NCBI GenBank assembly: GCA_040752355.1
Contig: JBFMHE010000002.1
Coordinates: forward strand, 159,277 to 223,276
Length of the DNA stretch: 64,000 nt
Direction: 5' to 3'
Origin: Nitrospirota bacterium
GTDB lineage: Bacteria > Nitrospirota > Thermodesulfovibrionia > Thermodesulfovibrionales > Dissulfurispiraceae
Shown: positions 54,794 through 63,324 of the stretch, in pieces
How the letters are laid out: each line of letters opens with the position of its first letter
Position numbering within the stretch: position 1 is the stretch's first letter
Notes under the pieces: model-generated
What the model saw: only the letters and a program-made list of their open reading frames with translations
What the model was told of the DNA's origin: nothing
Databases searched by the model: none
Translations under genes and position numbers: made by a program

Positions 54794-54840
54794 GCACTAT
54801 GCATACGAACCGTCACGGTCTCGGAAAGTGAGCAGTATGT

Positions 54841-56910
54841 ATGGACGACCCTTTTTTTGATGATACAGCCGGCGGCATCGTGATGACCCAGGATGCGGGA
54901 TCGGCCAAGTTCGACGGCATGCCGCGGAGCGCCATATCGACCGGCTTGGGCGGCTCTATCCTGTCGCCCGGCCGGATGCCGGAAGAGCTGCTGAAATACA
55001 TCGAGCATCCCTTCATCCGCAAGGGCGACAGGATAGAGTCGCCGATCCTCAAGGACGAAGACACGCTCTCGAAGATCCTGAGCATCATCCGCGACCGCAC
55101 CAATGTCGATTTCACCTGCTATAAGCCGAACACGATCGTCAGGAGAATCGAGCGCAGGATCAGCATCAATCAGATAGAGAAGATAGAGGATTACATCGAC
55201 TTTCTCTCCCAGTCCTGCCAGGAGGCGATGACCCTCCATAAGGAGCTCCTGATCGGGGTGACGAAGTTCTTCAGGGATGCGGAGGTGTTCGATGCCGTCA
55301 GGACGAAGGTCATCCCCAAGCTCTGCGAGCAGGGCGGCGCGCACCTGCCGCTACGGATATGGTCGGTCGGCTGCTCGACCGGCGAGGAGACGTATTCGCT
55401 CGCGATCCTCTTCAGGGAGTACCTCGAAGAGGCCGGGCTGAGCATGGACGTGAAGGTCTTCGCCACCGATATCGACAAGGAGTCGATAGAGTACGCCGGC
55501 GTGGGGCTCTACCCCGAGAGCATTGTCGCCGATGTCTCCCCCGAACGGCTCAAGCGGTTCTTCTCCCGGAAGGACGGCGGCTACCAGATCAACGAGAAGA
55601 TCCGGCGCATGGTCGTCTTCGCGCTCCACAATATCATCAACGACCCGCCCTTCTCGAGAATGGACCTGATCAGCTGCCGGAACCTCCTGATCTATTTCCA
55701 GCCCGTGATGCAGAAGAAGGTGCTCTCGTCGTTCCACTTCGCCCTCAACCGCGGGGGCTGCCTGCTGCTCGGCAACAGCGAAACCATCGGGGACCTCACG
55801 TCCGTTTACCTCCCGGTGGACAGCAAGGGGAAGGTGTACCAGCATAAGGACTCCTTCAAGGCAGGGCAGTTCCCGCCGGCCCTGACCCATACCTTCCGGA
55901 GGGATACGTCGTCGCTCAAGGTGAACCCCGCGGCGCCGCACAAGGTCTACTCCCTGGAGGACGTGGAGCTGTATAGTGCCGAAGACGCGAAGGACCAGCG
56001 GATCCGGGACCTGGAGCAGGAGCTCCGGTATACCCGGGAAAATCTCCAGGCGACGATCGGAGAGCTCGAGACCTCGAACGAGGAGCTCTACACGGTCAAT
56101 TCGGAATACCAGAAGAAGATCGACGAGCTGACGGAGCTCAACAACGATATCCTCAACCTGCTCAGGAATACCAGCATCGGCACGGTCTTCCTCGACAATA
56201 ACCTGCACATACGGAAATATACTCCTGCCGTCTCCCCGGTGATGAACATAATGGACATGGACATCGGCAGGCCCGTTCACCACATCTCCCACAATTTCAG
56301 CTGCGACGGCTTCTTCGACGATATCGGGGAAGTGCTCAGGACGCTCGTTCCCCGGCAGCTCGAAGTGCAGACGAAGAACCAGACCTGGTACCTGATCAAG
56401 GTGATCCCCTACCGGACCCTCGAAAACGCGGTCGGCGGCATCGTCATCACCTTTATCGATATCAATGAGCGGAAACAGTTCGAAGAGCAGCTGCGGAGGG
56501 AACGGGACCTCCTGATCCGCGTGCTCGAGAGCAGCCCGGTCGGCAAGGTGATGGTGAACCGCGAGGGAAAGGTCACCTTCGCCAACCGCAGGGCCGGGGA
56601 TATCCTCGGCTTGGACAAGGCGATGATGATCCGGGGTATCTATACGATGCCCGCATGGAGGATCTTCGATGCAAAGGGGGCCCGGCTGTCCGACGACAAG
56701 GACCCCTTCAAGCTGATTATCGGTACGAAGCTCCCGATACGCGACTACGTGTATTTCATGGAAGGGGCGGACGGGCGCAGGCTGCGGCTGCTCTTGAACG
56801 GCGCCCCTGAGTTCGACGAGCGCGGCGAGGTGACCGGCGCGGTCTTCAGCATTGACGATATCACTGACGCGATAAACGACACCTGCTGGCGGAAGGCGGG
56901 GGCGGAATGA
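54841..56910 (+). CDS. CheR-type methyltransferase with PAS domains and the remnant tail of a CheB domain
   Basis: 689 residues. Residues about 10-45 (GGIVMTQDAGSAKFDGMPRSA) match the C-terminal end of a CheB methylesterase, but the rest of CheB, with its catalytic Ser and His, is absent and a stop codon closes the frame four codons upstream. A complete CheR domain follows: N-terminal helices, the SAM site WSVGCSTGEETYSLA (about 175) and SCRNLLIYF (about 280). A coiled coil (about 380-440) leads to two PAS domains. It is thus a CheB-CheR-PAS fusion that lost its esterase. It should methylate a chemoreceptor or a signalling protein. It overlaps the next gene by four bases. Confidence 0.9.
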   Translation: MDDPFFDDTAGGIVMTQDAGSAKFDGMPRSAISTGLGGSILSPGRMPEELLKYIEHPFIRKGDRIESPILKDEDTLSKILSIIRDRTNVDFTCYKPNTIVRRIERRISINQIEKIEDYIDFLSQSCQEAMTLHKELLIGVTKFFRDAEVFDAVRTKVIPKLCEQGGAHLPLRIWSVGCSTGEETYSLAILFREYLEEAGLSMDVKVFATDIDKESIEYAGVGLYPESIVADVSPERLKRFFSRKDGGYQINEKIRRMVVFALHNIINDPPFSRMDLISCRNLLIYFQPVMQKKVLSSFHFALNRGGCLLLGNSETIGDLTSVYLPVDSKGKVYQHKDSFKAGQFPPALTHTFRRDTSSLKVNPAAPHKVYSLEDVELYSAEDAKDQRIRDLEQELRYTRENLQATIGELETSNEELYTVNSEYQKKIDELTELNNDILNLLRNTSIGTVFLDNNLHIRKYTPAVSPVMNIMDMDIGRPVHHISHNFSCDGFFDDIGEVLRTLVPRQLEVQTKNQTWYLIKVIPYRTLENAVGGIVITFIDINERKQFEEQLRRERDLLIRVLESSPVGKVMVNREGKVTFANRRAGDILGLDKAMMIRGIYTMPAWRIFDAKGARLSDDKDPFKLIIGTKLPIRDYVYFMEGADGRRLRLLLNGAPEFDERGEVTGAVFSIDDITDAINDTCWRKAGAE

Positions 56911-58973
56911 GCAGCCAGCTGCCGGAAGAGGACCTCATCCGGAAGAAAGCGCTCGAGATCCTGGCGCAGCGCGAAGTCGCGCTGGGCGGTACCGATGCGC
57001 AGGCGGTGCCGAAACTGGTGCACGAGCTCCAGATACACCAGATCGAGCTCGAGCTCCAGAACGAGGAGTTGCGGAGGATACAGTACGAGCTCGAAGAGAC
57101 AGTGCGGAAATACAACCACCTCTACGACTTCGCCCCCATCGGCTATGTTACGCTCGACCGCCGGCTCGCCATTACCGAGATCAACCTGGCCGGCGCGCAG
57201 CAGCTCGGGGCCAACCGCTCGGCCCTCGTCAACAGACCCTTTACCCATTTCATACTCCCCTCGTTCCAGGACACCTTCTATTTCCATTGCCGCGAGATCA
57301 CGGAGAAGAAGGGGAGGACCGCCTGCGAGATAAAGATCAGGAGACAGAACGGCACGGTATTCACCGCGCAGATCGAGAGCATCGCCGTGCTGGAGGCCGA
57401 CCGGACGGTCGGCAGCATCCGCTCTGCGGTCATCGATATTTCGGACCGGAAGCGCGCCGAGGACTTCGCCCGGAACATCCTCGAGACGGTGGACGAGAGC
57501 TTCATCATCATCGACAGGAACTACCGGATCGTCTCGGCCAACAGGGCGTTCTGCAACTTCGTCCAGACCGCACCCCAGGATATCATCGGCAAGCAGTGCT
57601 ACCGCGTGACCCATCAGCGCGAAGCTCCCTGCTTCACTGAGGGCGAGGAGTGCGCGGTCAGGCATACGTTCCTGACCGGCGAGCCGAAGGAGGTCCTGCA
57701 TACGCATTACGACGGCAACCGCCGGCCGTTCTATATGGAGACCAGGTCCTTCCCCTTCAAGGACGAGAGCGGCGCCGTGGTGAGCGCCATCGAGGTGCTG
57801 ACGGACATCACCGAAAAGAGGAGGCTCGAAGAGCAGCTCCACCAGTCCCAGAAGATGGAGGCGGTCGGCGTCCTCGCCGGCGGCATCGCCCATGACTTCA
57901 ACAACGTCCTCTCCGCCATCCTCGCGAGCGCCTACATCCTCAGGGAGCAGACAGGCCGCGACGGCGTGCTCGTCCCCTTTATCGACGAGATCATCATGGC
58001 ATCGGAGCGGGGAGGGAATCTCACCAGCCGCCTCCTCGCCTTCAGCAGGAAGCAGATATCACACCCGGAGCAGGTATTTCTGAACGACATTGTACGCAAA
58101 ATGGAACGGCTCCTGGCCAGGATCATCGGCGAGGATGTGGAGCTCACGATCACGATGCCTGAAGACGACCTGGCGGTCCTTGCCGACGCCTCCCAGCTCG
58201 AGCAGGTCGTCATGAATCTCGCTGCAAACGCCCGGGATGCGATGCCCGGCGGCGGCAGGCTGCAGGTCGCGCTGCAGAAGACGGCACCGGAGAGGGAATT
58301 GCTCAAGACCCACGACTGCGATGATACCGGTGAGTATGCGCTGCTTTCGGTTTCCGATAACGGGACCGGCATGGATCAGGCGACGCAGGAGAGGGTCTTC
58401 GAGCCTTTTTTCACCACGAAGGAGCCGGGAAAAGGGACGGGCCTCGGGCTCTCGATCGTCTACGGCATCGTCAAGCAGCATAAAGGATTCGTTACCGTAT
58501 CGAGCGGGCGCAATCAAGGGACCACCTTCAGCATCTACCTGCCCTTGAGCAGGGACAAGCAGGCGAAGAAGGAGGCAGCGCCGGTGGTTGATGCCGTGCG
58601 CGGCAGCGAGACGGTCCTCCTGGCCGAGGACGACGAAGCGGTCAGGAAGCTCTCGAAGGCTGTTCTCGAAGACGCCGGATACACCGTTATCGAGGCGGCT
58701 GACGGCGACGGAGCGATTCAGGCGTTCGAACAGCACAAAGAACGTATCGGAGTGCTTCTCCTCGATGTGGTGATGCCCGGGAAAGGCGGCAAGGAGGTCG
58801 CTGACCTCATCCTCAGGGAAAAGCCCGATATCAGGACGATCTTCATGAGCGGGTATACGGCCGATATGCTCCAGAGCAGAGGCATTTCGGGCGAACCCGT
58901 CAGCTTCATCAGAAAGCCGCTCGCCCCCGATGCTCTCCTGAGGAAGATACGCTCCGTCCTCGACGGCTCCTAG
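56907..58973 (+). CDS. PAS hybrid histidine kinase coupled to the CheR-type gene
   Basis: 688 residues, no transmembrane helix. An N-terminal LVHELQIHQIELELQNEELRRIQ coiled-coil start is followed by two PAS domains (about 60-180 and 185-305), HisKA with [18 protein letters not shown] (His about 329), HATPase (DNGTGMDQAT, GTGLGLSIVYGIVKQHKG) and a receiver (Asp in LLLDVVMPGKGGKEV). The second PAS contains several Cys and His (CYRVTHQREAPCF, EECAVRHT). It starts within the stop codon of the CheR-type gene (ATGA overlap), so the two act together as a split form of the larger fused sensor. Confidence 0.93.
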   Translation: MSSQLPEEDLIRKKALEILAQREVALGGTDAQAVPKLVHELQIHQIELELQNEELRRIQYELEETVRKYNHLYDFAPIGYVTLDRRLAITEINLAGAQQLGANRSALVNRPFTHFILPSFQDTFYFHCREITEKKGRTACEIKIRRQNGTVFTAQIESIAVLEADRTVGSIRSAVIDISDRKRAEDFARNILETVDESFIIIDRNYRIVSANRAFCNFVQTAPQDIIGKQCYRVTHQREAPCFTEGEECAVRHTFLTGEPKEVLHTHYDGNRRPFYMETRSFPFKDESGAVVSAIEVLTDITEKRRLEEQLHQSQKMEAVGVLAGGIAHDFNNVLSAILASAYILREQTGRDGVLVPFIDEIIMASERGGNLTSRLLAFSRKQISHPEQVFLNDIVRKMERLLARIIGEDVELTITMPEDDLAVLADASQLEQVVMNLAANARDAMPGGGRLQVALQKTAPERELLKTHDCDDTGEYALLSVSDNGTGMDQATQERVFEPFFTTKEPGKGTGLGLSIVYGIVKQHKGFVTVSSGRNQGTTFSIYLPLSRDKQAKKEAAPVVDAVRGSETVLLAEDDEAVRKLSKAVLEDAGYTVIEAADGDGAIQAFEQHKERIGVLLLDVVMPGKGGKEVADLILREKPDIRTIFMSGYTADMLQSRGISGEPVSFIRKPLAPDALLRKIRSVLDGS

Positions 58974-59149
58974 CGTCCCTCTCAGTACGACCGGCTTTCT
59001 CTCGAGTCCGGTAACCCGCATCACCATCTCATTTATCGCATGCGCGTCCCACCCCTTCCGTTTTTCGCGCAGTGCAGGAAAGACCATACAGGCCGAAGTG
59101 CCGTAAAAAGTGCGACCGCCAGCGGTTTTATCGTGGCAACGGTCATCAC

Positions 59150-59182
59150 GGTGAAGGACAATCCAGACAGGTTGTCTTCACC
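59150..59182. promoter_or_regulatory. Inverted repeat upstream of a sigma-54 promoter
   Basis: GGTGAAGGACAA and TTGTCTTCACC face each other (one extra G in the left arm), 91-123 bases upstream of the predicted transcription start. The distance fits an enhancer-type activator site. Confidence 0.45.
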
Positions 59183-59246
59183 AGGGGGCTGCTGATTGTT
59201 CGAAACCGTCTGTGAAACAACGGTCTTTTCATCATGCGCCTTTACC

Positions 59247-59262
59247 TGGCACGCGCCTTGCT
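59247..59262 (+). promoter_or_regulatory. Consensus sigma-54 promoter
   Basis: TGGCACGCGCCTTGCT matches the -24/-12 consensus TGGCACG-N4-TTGCW at every conserved base. Start near 59273. It excludes the in-frame ATG at 59234 as the start of the downstream gene and supports the ATG at 59360. Confidence 0.9.
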
Positions 59263-59359
59263 GATAGTGAGTCCGGCTTCAGACAGCAGTGCGGTGTCAC
59301 TACGGAGCCCTGCTCCACTGGTGACAAGCACCGCCGATAAAGAGAAAGAGGAGGAGAAG

Positions 59360-60148
59360 ATGGACGCAGTAAAGAGATATTCGATAGTCATTGTGGCTAT
59401 CGCCTCTCTCGTAAGCATATATCTGTACTGGACAGGCCCCAGCAGGATCGAGGTGACCGGGCGTGATATGCAACAGCAAGAGACGGTCGCAGAGCCGGGG
59501 GAAGCGGTTGCGAGCGGCGCGGAGGGCGCCATGCAGGATAACCTGGTGAGCCAGTACGAAGCATCGATGAGCGGTGTTGCGCCGCAGGATATCCAGGCAG
59601 TCATCGAGAAGGGCCTGCAGAAAGGGAACCGCGACATTACGGCAAAGCTGAAGCTCACCGAGGCGCTTTACAACAACAACTACGGGCCTGCTGCCCGCGA
59701 CCTCTTCAACTCGATCGGCGATGAGGAGATGTGCCGTTACATCACCGAGCGGGAGCCCGATGCGCGCTGCGAGGGCGACCTCCGCCTTGTCCTCGGGGAG
59801 ACGCTCTACCGCGAGGGCCATCTGAAGCTGACGCGGGACATTCTCACCAATCTTATTTCCGAATCGATCACGAACATGGCGGGAGTCGAAATCGGGGCGT
59901 TCCAGACGCTCAGGATGGTCTATCGCAATCTCGGCGAGATGGTGAAATACGAGGCGCTTATAGAGTCGGTTCCCGAAGAGCACCCCATGAAACCGGAGCT
60001 TCTCAAGGATGCGGCGTACTACTACTTCGAGGAGGGCAACCCGGAGAGAGCGAACCATATCCTCACCCTCGCCTCGAACAGATATCCCGACAATGAAGCA
60101 TTGCACTCCTACATCGAGAGAATGACGGCAGTAGAGAAGGTGCAGTAG
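59360..60148 (+). CDS. Membrane-anchored TPR-like protein under sigma-54 control
   Basis: 262 residues from the ATG at 59360, which follows AGGAGGAGAAG. One N-terminal transmembrane helix (YSIVIVAIASLVSIYLYW) anchors a soluble helical part with degenerate tetratricopeptide-like repeats (NRDITAKLKLTEALYNNNYGPAARDLF; LVLGETLYREGHLKLTRDIL; DAAYYYFEEGNPERANHIL). Two Cys (EEMCRYITEREPDARCEG) could form a disulfide if the domain is periplasmic. No family is recognised. Sigma-54 control hints at a link with motility, pili or nitrogen/stress response. Confidence 0.8.
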   Translation: MDAVKRYSIVIVAIASLVSIYLYWTGPSRIEVTGRDMQQQETVAEPGEAVASGAEGAMQDNLVSQYEASMSGVAPQDIQAVIEKGLQKGNRDITAKLKLTEALYNNNYGPAARDLFNSIGDEEMCRYITEREPDARCEGDLRLVLGETLYREGHLKLTRDILTNLISESITNMAGVEIGAFQTLRMVYRNLGEMVKYEALIESVPEEHPMKPELLKDAAYYYFEEGNPERANHILTLASNRYPDNEALHSYIERMTAVEKVQ

Positions 60149-60149
60149 A

Positions 60150-60290
60150 GCGGCAGCCGTCGGCAATCAGCCCTCAGCTCTCAGCCATCAGCTGTCAGCC
60201 TCAAGCAAAGATAAGAGACATGCTCTGCCTGCTTATTTATCTCAGTAATCTCAGTTGATTGTGGCTGATTGCTGATGGCTGAGAGCTATT
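60150..60290. repeat. Intergenic quasi-palindrome, family C, left of the toxin-antitoxin pair
   Basis: The left arm (about 60152-60200) reads AGCCGTCGGCAATCAGCC, CTCAGCTCTCAGCCATCAGC; the right arm (60241-60288) has CTCAGTAATCTCAG, GGCTGATTGCTGATGGCTG. The arms are about 40 bases apart. It ends just before the antitoxin promoter. Confidence 0.8.
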
Positions 60291-60296
60291 TTTTCC

Positions 60297-60325
60297 TTGA
60301 CTTAGTCCGATGGTTAGTCTAGTAT
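60297..60325 (+). promoter_or_regulatory. Sigma-70 promoter of the toxin-antitoxin pair, leaderless geometry
   Basis: TTGACT (60297-60302) and TAGTAT (60320-60325) with 17 bases between. Six bases separate the -10 from the ATG at 60332, so the RNA should begin at the start codon. Confidence 0.6.
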
Positions 60326-60331
60326 AGGGGC

Positions 60332-60565
60332 ATGACTACCGTTAATATGCATGATGCAAAGACCCATTTCTCCCGGCTGATCACGCGCGTCGAGAGCGGG
60401 GAGGAGATCATCATAGCAAAGGCCGGCAAACCTGTCGCACGCATAGTCCCCTTGGCCGGAGGAGTTAAAAAACGGGAGCCCGGATCGGCCAGGGGACGGA
60501 TCGTGATCGACAAGAGCTTCTTCGAGCCGCTGCCTGACGAAATACTGAACGATTTCGAGAAGTGA
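60332..60565 (+). CDS. Phd/YefM-type antitoxin
   Basis: A 77-residue antitoxin. The N-terminal MHDAKTHFSRLITRVESGEEIIIAKAGKPVARIVP (in part) is the Phd/YefM DNA-binding fold; the C-terminal tail (RIVIDKSFFEPLPDEILNDFEK) is the part that binds the toxin. It neutralises the PIN toxin and probably represses its own promoter. Its stop codon touches the toxin start. Confidence 0.92.
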   Translation: MTTVNMHDAKTHFSRLITRVESGEEIIIAKAGKPVARIVPLAGGVKKREPGSARGRIVIDKSFFEPLPDEILNDFEK

Positions 60566-60958
60566 TTGAGAGCTCTCCTGGACACCCATGCCTTCCTATG
60601 GTGGATTACCGATGATCCTCAGTTGCCGCAGGCTGTACGCGATATCATCGCCGAGGGGAGCAACGAGCTCTATTTCAGCGCTGCAGGCTGCTGGGAAATA
60701 GCGATCAAGGCCCAGCTCGGCAAATTGATGCTTCCCGATAAGCCCGCGGTCTTCATCGCAGACCAGCTCGCTCTCAATGGCATCCAGAGCCTTCCCATAC
60801 AGTCCAGCCATGCGCTTCATGTGTTCAACCTTCCTGCTCTTCACCGTGACCCTTTCGATCGGATGCTTGTCGTTCAGGCGCAGCTTGAAGATATGCCGGT
60901 CATAACGTCAGACCCCCTGATCGCTCTGTACCAGGTTAAGCTTGTGTGGGGGAAGTAA
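60566..60958 (+). CDS. vapC: VapC-type PIN-domain toxin ribonuclease
   Basis: A 130-residue PIN protein beginning at a TTG next to the antitoxin stop codon (MRALLDTHAFLWWITDD). The four acidic residues are visible: Asp6, Glu44 (CWEIAIKAQLGKL), Asp about 94 (HRDPFDRMLV) and Asp about 112 (VITSDPLI). PIN toxins cut tRNA or rRNA. With the antitoxin it makes a complete pair, flanked on both sides by family C repeats. Confidence 0.92.
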   Translation: MRALLDTHAFLWWITDDPQLPQAVRDIIAEGSNELYFSAAGCWEIAIKAQLGKLMLPDKPAVFIADQLALNGIQSLPIQSSHALHVFNLPALHRDPFDRMLVVQAQLEDMPVITSDPLIALYQVKLVWGK

Positions 60959-60960
60959 GG

Positions 60961-61100
60961 GCCAGTCAGCAATCAGCCCTCAGCATCGAGGAAAAAAAAG
61001 AATTCAGTGCCCGAAGGCATAGTCTTCCGACCTCTTTATCTAATGGTCGAAATGATCATAGCTGATAGCTGGAGACTGGCTGATGGCTGAGAGCTGATTT
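60961..61100. repeat. Intergenic quasi-palindrome, family C, right of the toxin-antitoxin pair
   Basis: The left arm (60961-60987) has CCAGTCAGCAATCAGCCCTC; the right arm (61055-61097) has ATAGCTGATAGCTGGAGACT, GGCTGATGGCTGAGAGCTG. About 65 bases lie between. It ends near the gspD stop codon. Confidence 0.8.
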
Positions 61101-61111
61101 GTGTTGTGCGG

Positions 61112-63112
61112 CTATTTTTGCGGAGGCCGCGACTGCTGGAATCGTCTTTCCAGTTGCAGTTCTCTCGTGACGTTTCTTAGTAGCTCACGATAGTCCGAAG
61201 ACATCTGTTCGGCCTCATCTTGGTTTCTAACAACGCGAGGTGTCAGGAGAACAATGAGCTCCTGCCGTGTTACATCATCAGAAGTTGTTCCGAAGAGATA
61301 TCCGATAATCGGGATTTTGCTGAGAAAGGGGACTCCCGATTTTGTTTTTCTACCTGACTCATCGATCAGTCCTCCGATAACAATCGTTTGTCCGTTCTGC
61401 GCGACTAGGTTAGTTGTTACTTCATTCTTTATAATAACGAACTGCGTGGTGCCCAGGACAGACGCGTTTTCAAAGTTTGAAACTTCCTGCGAAAGCTCAA
61501 GAGATATCAGTCCGCTATCGTTGATTTGAGGCTTTACCTTAAGAATTGTGCCTGTATCTTTATATTGGATCGTTGCGGTTGTTGTATTAGTCGACCCAGT
61601 CCCAGTCCCGAGAGGTGTGGTCGTTGTCGAGGTCGCAATCGGTATTTGTCTTCCAACCTGTATTCTTGCTTCACGATTATCAGCTACAAGGACATGAGGG
61701 TTGGACAGTATTTTAGCTTTACTTTCTCCAGCAAGCGCCTCTATAAGCAATCTGACGTTACCTCTTGAGTCGACAGCAAAGTAACTAAACCCTGAATCAG
61801 GCCTGGCCAGCCCTTGGAAGCCCAAAGTTCCGCCAATATTGACATCATTCTTCAGGGAGCCGATGTTAGTTATATTTATATCTGTATCAAGATTCCACCG
61901 CATGCCAAAACTCAGGTTATCGGTAAGTGTTACGGAAGCTACAACGGCCTCTATCATGACCTGTCTTGGAATCGTATCCAGCTGCTTTATCGCCGCTTGT
62001 ATCAGCGCGTAATCGCCGGGTGAGGCGAAGATGACGAGAGAGTTGGTGACCTCGTCGGGGATGATCTTCGTTCCCGGCGCAACGAGCGGCTCGCCGGCTC
62101 CTGCCGGCTGGGCAGTAGGAGAAGGAGGCGTTACGGGCTGGCGCTGGCCTGCCGGGGTTGCAGCAGGTGTGGTCTCGGTGCGGCGCGGGGCTGCTGCCGC
62201 TCCTGACGTGCCGAGCAGGACCTGCTGGAGGATCTTCGAGATGTGGTCTGCTTTGCTGTTCTGGAGCGGGTAGACATAAATCTTGGGCTGCGTTATGTCC
62301 TGTGCGGCATTCTCGTCGAACATGTTGACGAGCTGCAGCAGGCGCCTCACGTTGGCATCGGTGTCGGCGATGATCAGGAAATTTTTCTTCGGCACATCGA
62401 GCACCGCTCCTCCCTGCGTCAGCAGAGGCGTCAGAATCCTCGCCATCTCGGCGGAGTTCATGAACTCGATCGGAACGACCTGCACCAGGGCCGTGCCTCT
62501 CAGCTCGACCGACTCCGGGTCCTTACCGAAGCGCACGGGCGCAGGCTCCTTCGCGATGCCGCCGATGGGGATGATCCGGTAGAGGCCGCTCTCCTCGACG
62601 ATCGCGACGCCGTTCAGTCTGAAGATGATCTCCATGACCGGCAGTATCTTGTCCCGGGGAATGGGAGTGGTCGTTCTGAAATTCACCCTGCCTTTTACCG
62701 CGGGGTCGATGATGTAGTTTACCTTGAGCACTTCTCCGAAGACTGTCTGCGCCACTTCGAAGATATCGGCATCGTCGAAGAAGAAGCTGGAACCCGCGGG
62801 GGCAGGCTGCCGCGGCTGTTGCGGCGTGCGCGGAGACGGCGGAGACGGCGCCGGCGCAGGAGCTGGTGATGGAGCTGGTGATGGAGCTGGAGCAGGGATA
62901 TCCGGAGGTACTGTATCAGGAGCGGGTGGCGGAGGCGGCTCGGGAATGCCATCCGGCGGAAGCGCTCCTCCTTCATCAGGCGGAGCCTGGGTGAGGAGCG
63001 GCATGCGCTCCGAAGTCCCGAGAGCGGCATAGGCGGGCGCGGCTGCGCACAGCACGAGTATCGAGAGGAAAAGGAAGACGCAGTGTATCGCAAACGGTTG
63101 CTTCAGCCGCAA
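61112..63112 (-). CDS. gspD: Type II secretion system secretin GspD
   Basis: A 666-residue outer-membrane secretin. Start is TTG at 63112, five bases after AAGGAGG. A signal peptide (VFLFLSILVLCAAAPAYA) is followed by a long Pro/Ala linker (about 45-100), N-domains (from FFFDDADIFEVAQTVFGEVL) and the secretin barrel, ending VPFLSKIPIIGYLFG and ELIVLLTPRVV. The barrel half of the gene (61112 to about 62000) is clearly more AT-rich and uses different codons from the N-terminal half, which suggests recombination. No other minus-strand secretion gene follows in the window. Confidence 0.94.
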   Translation of the reverse strand: MRLKQPFAIHCVFLFLSILVLCAAAPAYAALGTSERMPLLTQAPPDEGGALPPDGIPEPPPPPAPDTVPPDIPAPAPSPAPSPAPAPAPSPPSPRTPQQPRQPAPAGSSFFFDDADIFEVAQTVFGEVLKVNYIIDPAVKGRVNFRTTTPIPRDKILPVMEIIFRLNGVAIVEESGLYRIIPIGGIAKEPAPVRFGKDPESVELRGTALVQVVPIEFMNSAEMARILTPLLTQGGAVLDVPKKNFLIIADTDANVRRLLQLVNMFDENAAQDITQPKIYVYPLQNSKADHISKILQQVLLGTSGAAAAPRRTETTPAATPAGQRQPVTPPSPTAQPAGAGEPLVAPGTKIIPDEVTNSLVIFASPGDYALIQAAIKQLDTIPRQVMIEAVVASVTLTDNLSFGMRWNLDTDINITNIGSLKNDVNIGGTLGFQGLARPDSGFSYFAVDSRGNVRLLIEALAGESKAKILSNPHVLVADNREARIQVGRQIPIATSTTTTPLGTGTGSTNTTTATIQYKDTGTILKVKPQINDSGLISLELSQEVSNFENASVLGTTQFVIIKNEVTTNLVAQNGQTIVIGGLIDESGRKTKSGVPFLSKIPIIGYLFGTTSDDVTRQELIVLLTPRVVRNQDEAEQMSSDYRELLRNVTRELQLERRFQQSRPPQK

Positions 63113-63324
63113 AGATGCCTCCTTCTACTTACTTTTTTAAGATAAAGCATTTACCACGAGGTGTCAAGGAAAAATGTGCCGAAACAGCGCCGATGAACGG
63201 CAGTGCACGAGAGAGAAAAAACAAAAAGACGGCGCACGTTGAAGAGAACAAACATTTGTAGTATCATAAAGAAGTTTGGCCCGCTGTACGCGGCGGGCAT
63301 TACCATCCGCAAGTGAAGGTGTGC
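63113..63324. other. Divergent gap between gspD and gspG
   Basis: About 210 bases with the gspD ribosome site at one end. Two divergent promoters must lie here but I see no pair of boxes good enough to name, and no ORF. Confidence 0.4.

Larger units (their letters stand above)
58974..59359. other. Regulatory gap with sigma-54 promoter
   Basis: 386 bases between the kinase gene and the TPR-like membrane protein. Apart from the dyad (59150-59182) and the sigma-54 promoter (59247-59262) I see no ORF that I would call. Confidence 0.6.

Noticed and set aside
59234..59359. Upstream extension of the TPR-like membrane protein
   Set aside because: The sigma-54 promoter lies within it, so it is not transcribed from that promoter; the ATG at 59360 has a perfect ribosome site.
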